Shown here: one piece after another, positions 56,168 to 61,691 of the stretch
Numbering within the stretch: the first letter of the stretch is position 1
How the letters are laid out: each line of letters starts with the position of its first letter
NCBI RefSeq assembly: GCF_004339025.1
Contig: NZ_SMFT01000007.1
Coordinates: forward strand, 1 to 61,691
DNA from: Volucribacter psittacicida
GTDB lineage: Bacteria; Pseudomonadota; Gammaproteobacteria; Enterobacterales; Pasteurellaceae
DNA length: 61,691 bases
Reading direction: 5' to 3'
The notes under the pieces: model-generated
What the model was told of the DNA's origin: nothing
The model's input: only the letters and a program-made list of their open reading frames with translations
Databases searched by the model: none
Translations under genes and position numbers: made by a program

Positions 56168-57371
56168 ACGTCCTCTTATCCAACTGATTAGTACCACCTT
56201 ATTAAGTAGCTTGCTGATTATGGCAAGTTCCTTTTTGCTGGCTCGGTTATTATCCGTTGAGGACAGAGGAACTTTATTACTCTTTGTTACCAGCACCACT
56301 TATCTCGCCACTTTAGGCACAGGGGGCGTGGGCTTTGCCTTAACCCTCAGTATGCGGCAGCGACAATATCAATATTGGCAAGGTTACATTATTGCATTTT
56401 TGCTTTATGGCTTGTTGGCGAGTTATATTGGCTTATCTTTTACCGAGTTTCAGCCCTTTGCCTTTTTATTTATCCTCAATGTTGGGCTAACGGCGATTTT
56501 TAATATCACATTGGAAAAAAGTAAAATTGACGCCAATATGGCGGTGTATCGCTTGTTGGTTTTGCAACAGCCTTTTCTTTCGGTGTTATGTTATGGGCTT
56601 TGTTATGTTATTTGGGGACAACAGGCATTGGACGTGGTGTTGGGGTTATTGACCTTCGTTGCTTTGTTACAAGCCCTGTTTTGCCTGTATTATTTAGCTC
56701 ATATTGCGCGTAAATTTCAGCAACAGCATCAGCAACTTGATAAAATCCAAGCGAAATTTTTTCTTACCACTTGGGTTAAACAAAATCTTTTCCAATTATT
56801 TGGGGCAACGGTAGTCAATTTAGACAAATTTATGATTGCCCTTTTGATGAATCATTATGTGCTGGGGCTTTATGCAGTATGCCTTGCTTTTGATGCGTTA
56901 ATAACGAGATTTATCAATAGCTTAGCGGATTATTATTATTCGGGCTTACTTAACCAAGTCAATCGTTTAAAAACCGTATTAGCGGTTATCTTAGTATTGA
57001 CGATAGGGGTAATTGTGGTTGTGCCATTATTGGCTGCACCTGTGATTAAATTCTTTTTTGGCGAAAGCTATCTTGAAGTTGCCCCTTTATTATTATGGTT
57101 TATGCTAAATGCCATTATTGCGGGATTAGGTTGGTTATTGTCGCAAAATATGTTGATCCTAGGTAAGCAACCTGCCTTGTTATTGCGACAAATGCTATCT
57201 ATCTTGGTATTTTGTGGCTTGTTTTATCTTTTCCAATCTTACCAATTATTGGGCGTTGCCTATGCGTTGCTTGGGGCGAGTGTGGTAAGGTTAATTATTT
57301 CAATCATTTATTATTATAAATATCCCGTATTATGGAAAAAATCAGCATATAGCCGTCCCACTTTAAAATGA
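56157..57371 (+). CDS. wzx: Wzx-type oligosaccharide flippase
   Basis: 404 residues, about 12 membrane segments, MATE/MOP superfamily. The N-terminus LIQLISTTLLSSLLIMASSFLLARLLSVEDRGTLLLF is typical of polysaccharide flippases. It would move lipid-linked oligosaccharide across the inner membrane. It overlaps the pyruvyltransferase-like gene by 11 bp. Its last six residues (SRPTLK) and stop codon are encoded by the left end of a dispersed palindromic element, so the original C-terminus has probably been replaced. Confidence 0.85.
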   Translation: MKIERPLIQLISTTLLSSLLIMASSFLLARLLSVEDRGTLLLFVTSTTYLATLGTGGVGFALTLSMRQRQYQYWQGYIIAFLLYGLLASYIGLSFTEFQPFAFLFILNVGLTAIFNITLEKSKIDANMAVYRLLVLQQPFLSVLCYGLCYVIWGQQALDVVLGLLTFVALLQALFCLYYLAHIARKFQQQHQQLDKIQAKFFLTTWVKQNLFQLFGATVVNLDKFMIALLMNHYVLGLYAVCLAFDALITRFINSLADYYYSGLLNQVNRLKTVLAVILVLTIGVIVVVPLLAAPVIKFFFGESYLEVAPLLLWFMLNAIIAGLGWLLSQNMLILGKQPALLLRQMLSILVFCGLFYLFQSYQLLGVAYALLGASVVRLIISIIYYYKYPVLWKKSAYSRPTLK

Positions 57372-57453
57372 TACAGCGTTGGCACGCCTCGCCGTACTAT
57401 TTGTACTGTCTTCGGCGTGTTGCCTTGTCTCATTTTAAATTGAAACGACTATA
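57348..57453. repeat. Full-length copy of the dispersed palindromic element, overlapping the wzx 3' end
   Basis: TATAGCCGTCCCACTTTAAA at the left and ATTTTAAATTGAAACGACTA at the right are terminal inverted repeats. Inside, GGCACGCC pairs with GGCGTG and GTAC with GTAC around TATTT, so the 106 bp can fold into one long hairpin. This is the best-preserved copy and defines the family together with 15106-15206. Confidence 0.85.
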
Positions 57454-57476
57454 ATGTTTAAAAAGAGCGGTCAAAA

Positions 57477-58253
57477 ATGAAAAAATTTTTAATTTCCTTA
57501 GTTAAGGATAGCCAGCGGCGACAATTATTTTTTGCACAAGCAGATAGCCAAGATGTGGAAATTTTTAGTGCGGTGAATATGTTGGATCAGTCATTGCAAG
57601 ATCTTACTTCAGTCTTTGATCAAGAAAAATTTCGCCAACGCTATCAGCGAGAGGTGAGCCGAGGCGAGATTGGTTGCACTTTAAGCCATTTGGCGGTGTA
57701 TCAAAAAATTTGCCAAGACCAACAAATTAACGAGCAAGAATTTGTGTTAATTTGTGAAGATGATGCCTTATGGGCTGATAATTTTGCTCAACATCTTAAC
57801 CAAATTGAGCAACAACAGATTGATACGGATATTCTTTTATTGGGGCAATCTAAAATTGCCAGCTTTAATGATAAAGAGCTTGAAATCAATTATCCGACAA
57901 CCTTGCAATGTTGGCGTAAGCCCATTATGAACAGCCATTATGCTTATAGTTATCCTTATAAAAATTATTTTGCTGGCACAGTGGCTTATTTAATCAAAAA
58001 ATCCGCTTGTCAGCGTATTCTACAACTTTGCGAACAGCAACCGCCTTATTGGTTAGCGGACGATTATCCTTTTTTTGCTCAACAAGGGCATATTGACGTT
58101 ATGTTAGTGCGTCCATTGCTTTGTATTGAAAATCCGCAGTTAGCCAGTAATCTCGCCCCAGAGCGTCAAGCCTTAGATCATCATTTATTGCTAAAATTAG
58201 CTAAATATCCCCTTAAAAAAGTGATGGCGTTATGGCGAAATTGGAGGAGTTAA
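57477..58253 (+). CDS. Glycosyltransferase family 25 (LPS galactosyltransferase-like)
   Basis: 258 residues. It begins with the GT25 pattern KFLISLVKDSQRR and contains RGEIGCTLSHLAVYQKI, VLICEDDALW and the late DDYPFF. Family members in Haemophilus and Neisseria (Lic2A, LgtB, Lex2B) transfer galactose or glucose in LOS outer core. The 23 bases after the palindromic element include AAAAGAGCGGTCAAAA, which is one mismatch from an uptake signal. The wzy-like gene starts immediately after its stop. Confidence 0.88.
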   Translation: MKKFLISLVKDSQRRQLFFAQADSQDVEIFSAVNMLDQSLQDLTSVFDQEKFRQRYQREVSRGEIGCTLSHLAVYQKICQDQQINEQEFVLICEDDALWADNFAQHLNQIEQQQIDTDILLLGQSKIASFNDKELEINYPTTLQCWRKPIMNSHYAYSYPYKNYFAGTVAYLIKKSACQRILQLCEQQPPYWLADDYPFFAQQGHIDVMLVRPLLCIENPQLASNLAPERQALDHHLLLKLAKYPLKKVMALWRNWRS

Positions 58254-59429
58254 ATGTCGGCGTTAGTTTCTTTGTTTTATCTTTATGATCCTTGGTTAAA
58301 CCATATTTGGCGAATGGCGTTTGTGGTGGGCATTGTGGCTTGTGTGGCGGTGGGATATAAAGTTTATCGTGGACAATATCCCCAAGGGCTTGCCATGCCC
58401 AAAGATAGCCTATGGGCGATTGGCTTGCTCATTGGCTTAAGTGTCATTCCTTTAGTTATTCATCAAAGCCAAGATTTTTCTGTGCTAAAAATGTATAGTA
58501 AAACCTTGATTTTATTTATTTTTGCTTGGGCAATTTACCAATGGTTATATGTGCAACAAAAAGAAAAAATCATTAGGGATCTCAAAATTGGCATTGCAAT
58601 TCAATGTGTTTTGGCGATGTTGGCGTTATTGGGGGTTGAGTTTATTATTGAATTTTTATTTTCAGTACATATTCCCTTACCGCGTTTTTATGGTTCAGAG
58701 CAACAATATCGCCTATATGCCTTAACCTCTTCTGCCTTTTTTCAGCTCAGTATTTTTTATTGTTTGCTTTTGCATTTTCTTTTGGCATATCACAAGGCAT
58801 ATTCCTCTCGTTCAGTGTGGTGGCTATTGCCGTTGTTGATTATTGGTACATTGTCAGGGCGTACATTTTTGCTCTGTGCTTGGGGAAGTTTATTGTTGTA
58901 TTTTCAATGGCGTTATTTGCCGAGTTTAGTGGTATTTGTGTTGCTTATTTTAGGTTTAGCCTATTATTTCCCCGAACAACGCTATATTGCTCACGCTTTA
59001 GAACCCATAATAAATTTATTACACCAAGGACAAGAAGTGAGTTCCTCAACCACTACTTTGGTAGAAAAACATTTGTTTGTACCAGAATTTAGGCATTTTG
59101 TGATGGGCGACGGCTATTATTTAAATCAAGATGGGCGTTATTATGCTGGTTCGGATTCAGGCTTTATTCGCCAATTATTCTATGGTGGTGTGGCTTATGT
59201 GCTACTTTGTTTAGTATTTACCAGCTATTTTATTTGGCGAGTAGCACAAAATTGGTTTACAGGGCTATCAAAATGGCTATTTTTCCTTTCAACCTTAGGC
59301 TTAATTTCGTTGTTTAATATTAAAGCGGATAGCTATGCTTTCCCGGGCTTAATGCTTGTTTTACTTATGTTTTTATCGCTATTTGGTACAGCAGGTCAAC
59401 AAGGTTATTTATTTAAATTTAGGAAATAA
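58254..59429 (+). CDS. wzy: O-antigen ligase/polymerase-like membrane protein (Wzy candidate)
   Basis: 391 residues with about ten hydrophobic segments and one larger periplasmic loop (around residues 245-310). Sequence near RTFLLCAWGSLLLYFQW and DSGFIRQLFYGGVAYVLL fits the Wzy/WaaL class, which is poorly conserved. GGAGGAG precedes the ATG. Its position between wzx, GT25 and GT2 genes supports a polymerase. A WaaL ligase role is not excluded. Its stop shares a base with the next start (TAATG). Confidence 0.7.
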   Translation: MSALVSLFYLYDPWLNHIWRMAFVVGIVACVAVGYKVYRGQYPQGLAMPKDSLWAIGLLIGLSVIPLVIHQSQDFSVLKMYSKTLILFIFAWAIYQWLYVQQKEKIIRDLKIGIAIQCVLAMLALLGVEFIIEFLFSVHIPLPRFYGSEQQYRLYALTSSAFFQLSIFYCLLLHFLLAYHKAYSSRSVWWLLPLLIIGTLSGRTFLLCAWGSLLLYFQWRYLPSLVVFVLLILGLAYYFPEQRYIAHALEPIINLLHQGQEVSSSTTTLVEKHLFVPEFRHFVMGDGYYLNQDGRYYAGSDSGFIRQLFYGGVAYVLLCLVFTSYFIWRVAQNWFTGLSKWLFFLSTLGLISLFNIKADSYAFPGLMLVLLMFLSLFGTAGQQGYLFKFRK

Positions 59430-60319
59430 TGATGTTTAGTATTATCGTGCCTTCTTATAATCGGCAAAGCGAGCTTTTATGTTTATTGCAAAGTTTGTGT
59501 GAACAAACCCTACAAAATTTTGAAGTGATTGTGGTTGATGATTGTTCTCGCCAACCGATCCGTATTGAACAATCTTATCCTTTTAAGGTTAGCCTTATAC
59601 GCAATCAACATAACCAAGGCCCCGCACAAAGCCGTAATATTGGGGCGAAAAGTGCGGTCAATAATTGGTTATTATTTTTAGATGATGATGATCGTTTTGT
59701 GGCGGAAAAATGTGCCTTATTAACCCAACATATTACTCAACAACCGCATATTAATTTTATTTATCATCCTGCAATATGCCAAATGATTAATGAGGGATTT
59801 TGTTATCAAACCAAGCCTTATCAAGATATTCAGCAATTAACCTTAGCCAATTTATTAAGCGCCAACAAAATTGGCGGAATGCCGATGTTGGCGGTCAAAA
59901 AAGCCTTTTTTGTGGCTTTGGGCGGTTTAACCCCTGCGTTGAATGCCTTGGAAGATTACGAGTTTGTGCTTAAAGCAGTAAAACACAAGGATTTTAGACC
60001 GCACTTTGTGGCTGAAGCCTTGACCCTTTGCCGTTTTCAAACACAAGTAATGAGTGTGTCAAAAAATATCGCCAATACCCAACAGGCATTGAATTATATT
60101 GAACAACATTATGTGCAAAATAAACAGCAACAACAGCAATTTTCCCAAAATCGTTTAGCCATTTTGGCATATCCTTATTTGATGAGCTTATCAAGACGAG
60201 CAGCAAAATATTATTATCGTATGGCATTTGCACAAGGCTTTAAGCCAAAAATGTTGGTCATTGCTATGATTATTTTGTTATCGCCTAAATTAGCAGTGAA
60301 TTTAAAAAGGTTTATCTAA
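59429..60319 (+). CDS. Glycosyltransferase family 2
   Basis: 296 residues. A GT-A fold starting FSIIVPSYNRQSELLCLLQSL, with VIVVDDCSRQP and the DxD-type metal site in WLLFLDDDDRF. It is a cytoplasmic/peripheral enzyme adding one sugar of the repeat unit; donor unknown. Starts and stops overlap its neighbours as TAATG. Two uptake signals lie inside (59650 and 59998). A second Met follows directly, so the start may be one codon later. Confidence 0.88.
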   Translation: MMFSIIVPSYNRQSELLCLLQSLCEQTLQNFEVIVVDDCSRQPIRIEQSYPFKVSLIRNQHNQGPAQSRNIGAKSAVNNWLLFLDDDDRFVAEKCALLTQHITQQPHINFIYHPAICQMINEGFCYQTKPYQDIQQLTLANLLSANKIGGMPMLAVKKAFFVALGGLTPALNALEDYEFVLKAVKHKDFRPHFVAEALTLCRFQTQVMSVSKNIANTQQALNYIEQHYVQNKQQQQQFSQNRLAILAYPYLMSLSRRAAKYYYRMAFAQGFKPKMLVIAMIILLSPKLAVNLKRFI

Positions 60320-61128
60320 TGAAATTTTCGGTTTTAATGTCTTTATATGATAAAGAAAAGCCTGAGTTTTTGGCACAATGCTTTGACAGCTTATTATCAC
60401 AAACCTTAGCTGCCGATGAAGTGGTTTTAGTGCTTGACGGTAGCATTAATGCGAGCCTACAACAGGTTATTAGCCAATATCAAAGTCAATTACCACTAAA
60501 ACTTGTGCCTTTAAGTGAAAATGTCGGCTTGGGGAAAGCCTTGAATGAAGGGATCAAACATTGCCAACACGAATGGATCTTGCGTATGGACACTGACGAT
60601 ATTTGCCACCCACAACGTTTTGCTCAGCAAATGGCATTTATTCAAGCTCATCAAGTGGATATTGTAGGCACACAATTAGCCGAGTTTGAACAGGATATAG
60701 AGCATATAACAGGAAAGCGTTATGTGCCGACAACCGAAAAAGAGATCGCGATTTTTGCTAAAAAACGTAGCCCTTTTAATCATCCTACAGTGGCTTATCG
60801 CAAAAGTATGTTACAAGCCTTGGGCGGTTACCAACATCATCTTTTTTTGGAAGATTATAATTTATGGATACGTTTGATTGCACAAGGCTATCGAGTAGCG
60901 AACTTACCTGATGTATTGCTTTATATGCGAGTGGGCAAGGGTATGATCGCAAGGCGTAAAGGCTGGACTTATATGAAAAGCGAATGGCAATTAGCAAAAC
61001 TAAAGCGACAATATCATTTTGATCATTGTGGCAATATTTTCTGGACATGGTTTTTGCGGAGTGTAATTCGTTTATTGCCACGAGATTTACTGAGCGTGGT
61101 GTATGGTCTGTTACATAGAAAAAAATAG
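60319..61128 (+). CDS. Glycosyltransferase family 2 (LgtA-like group)
   Basis: 269 residues. FSVLMSLYDKEKPEFLAQCFDSLLSQTL, EVVLVLDGSIN, GLGKALNEGIKHC and ILRMDTDDICHPQRFAQQM give a clear GT2 with DTDD at the metal site. EDYNLWIRLIAQGYRVANLPDVLLYMRVG is the acceptor-side block seen in amylovoran/LOS GT2 enzymes. Last gene of the glycan operon, joined to its predecessor by TAATG. Confidence 0.88.
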   Translation: MKFSVLMSLYDKEKPEFLAQCFDSLLSQTLAADEVVLVLDGSINASLQQVISQYQSQLPLKLVPLSENVGLGKALNEGIKHCQHEWILRMDTDDICHPQRFAQQMAFIQAHQVDIVGTQLAEFEQDIEHITGKRYVPTTEKEIAIFAKKRSPFNHPTVAYRKSMLQALGGYQHHLFLEDYNLWIRLIAQGYRVANLPDVLLYMRVGKGMIARRKGWTYMKSEWQLAKLKRQYHFDHCGNIFWTWFLRSVIRLLPRDLLSVVYGLLHRKK

Positions 61129-61144
61129 AATTTTTTATTTTTAG

Positions 61145-61153
61145 ACCGCACTT
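61145..61153 (-). other. DNA uptake signal after the glycan operon
   Basis: A perfect ACCGCACTT 17 bp after the last glycosyltransferase stop. The gap to the tRNA genes then becomes A-rich. Confidence 0.8.
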
Positions 61154-61281
61154 TACAAGAATAACTTAAGACGCATAAAAAAGAATGTTGTGATTTTAAG
61201 CGAATAAAGGCATAAAAATAGGCGTTTTGGATAAAATTACAACGAAAAAACAAAAAAGTGAAAAAAATTAAAAAAAACGCT

Positions 61282-61310
61282 AGACAAGCCAGAGAGAAAT
61301 CCTTAATATA
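61282..61310 (+). promoter_or_regulatory. tRNA operon promoter with A-rich UP element and GC-rich discriminator
   Basis: TAGACA (61282-61287) and TAATAT (61305-61310) are 17 bp apart. A long A-rich stretch upstream (61235-61280) resembles an UP element. The following ACGCCCCGC is a GC-rich discriminator typical of stringently controlled stable-RNA promoters. Confidence 0.6.
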
Positions 61311-61331
61311 CGCCCCGCAACGACGCAATAC

Positions 61332-61408
<77 letters not shown>

Positions 61409-61427
61409 GAGTCAATGCAAAATCAGT

Positions 61428-61504
61428 GGTGGCTATAGCTCAGTTGGTAGAGCCCCGGATTGTGATTCCGGTTGTCGTGGGTTCAAGTCCCATTAGCCAC
61501 CCCA
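61428..61504 (+). tRNA. tRNA-His (anticodon GTG)
   Basis: 77 nt including the extra 5' G (-1) that pairs with C73, followed by encoded CCA. The acceptor GTGGCTA pairs with TAGCCAC. The loop TTGTGAT gives anticodon GTG. Confidence 0.97.
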
Positions 61505-61513
61505 ATTATCTGT

Positions 61514-61590
61514 CGGCGAGTAGCGCAGCTTGGTAGCGCAACTGGTTTGGGACCAGTGGGTCGTAGGTTCAAATCCTATCTCGCCGACCA
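61514..61590 (+). tRNA. tRNA-Pro (anticodon TGG)
   Basis: 77 nt with encoded CCA. The acceptor CGGCGAG pairs with CTCGCCG. The anticodon arm ACTGG/CCAGT frames TTTGGGA, anticodon TGG. Immediately followed by eight T residues. Confidence 0.97.
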
Positions 61591-61598
61591 TTTTTTTT

Positions 61599-61691
61599 GT
61601 TCTTTAAAAACTAAATCAGACAATCTGTGTGGGCACTCGTGTGCTTGAGTTTGAAAATATTGAAAATTTTAGATTTAACACACCAGTGCTG
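61599..61691 (+). other. 16S rRNA leader-like sequence (boxA and leader), cut by the window end
   Basis: GTTCTTTAAAAA resembles the ribosomal boxA (TGCTCTTTAACA in E. coli). ATCAGACAATCTGTGTGGGC, followed by ACTCG, matches the remembered E. coli 16S leader. No rRNA promoter fits between the tRNA-Pro end (61590) and this sequence. The window ends before any mature 16S. Confidence 0.6.

Overview
This 61.7-kb window comes from a member of the Pasteurellaceae (Gammaproteobacteria). By eye I count 29 perfect copies of the Haemophilus-type DNA uptake signal AAGTGCGGT, on both strands. The gene content also fits: the comABCDE competence pilus operon, nrfABCD plus its maturation genes, dppABCDF, fadL/yfcZ and an LPS-type glycan locus. 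Nearly every gene is most like Haemophilus/Pasteurella/E. coli families. Both ends lie in repeated DNA (an adhesin repeat array on the left, an rRNA-leader-like sequence on the right), so the window may be one complete draft contig.

Layout: 1-6474 is the 3' part of a giant Ig-repeat/RTX adhesin with a type I secretion C-terminus. 6.6-9.4 kb holds menB, folA and proB. 9.6-15.1 kb is a dppABCDF peptide importer. 15.2-19.7 kb holds zapG, rplY, truA, rlmJ and gor. 19.7-22.4 kb is an nrdB-nrdA pair of the short type without an ATP-cone. 22.4-22.98 kb is a divergent regulatory region with a perfect NarP/NarL 7-2-7 site and an FNR-like site. 22.98-31.7 kb is a complete nrf nitrite-ammonification operon whose last gene is a YhiN-type flavoprotein. 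31.8-35.7 kb holds ogt, fadL, yfcZ and sotB, with a perfect FNR box between fadL and yfcZ. 36-37.7 kb is ruvAB. 37.8-44.3 kb is a leftward comABCDE-aroK-aroB-dam run, divergent from mrcA. 47-50.9 kb holds a small membrane protein gene, hemL, wecA and a wzz-like gene. 51.3-54.2 kb is an unrecognised two-gene cassette. 54.3-61.1 kb holds elyC and a glycan locus (pyruvyltransferase-like, wzx, GT25, wzy-like, two GT2). The window ends with tRNA-Arg, tRNA-His, tRNA-Pro and a 16S-leader-like sequence.

Two things stand out as possibly undescribed. The first is the cassette at 51355-54222. It encodes a fusion of a single-HKD phospholipase-D-like nuclease domain, a coiled coil and a J-domain-like segment with an HPD motif, followed by a 14-unit tryptophan-rich 25-residue repeat protein. 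The cassette has no uptake signals, is AT-rich, and has a perfect 16-bp palindrome upstream. The second is a dispersed intergenic palindromic element of about 100 bp, with terminal inverted repeats TAGTCGTTTCAATTTAAAA. It occurs at least six times, plus diverged or minimal forms, usually just downstream of gene ends. One copy supplies the last residues of the Wzx flippase.

Functionally, the nrf, fadL/yfcZ and nrd regions suggest a facultatively anaerobic, host-associated lifestyle. The com operon and uptake signals indicate natural competence. The adhesin and glycan loci shape the cell surface. All functions are inferred from sequence motifs and remembered family features; no database search was run.
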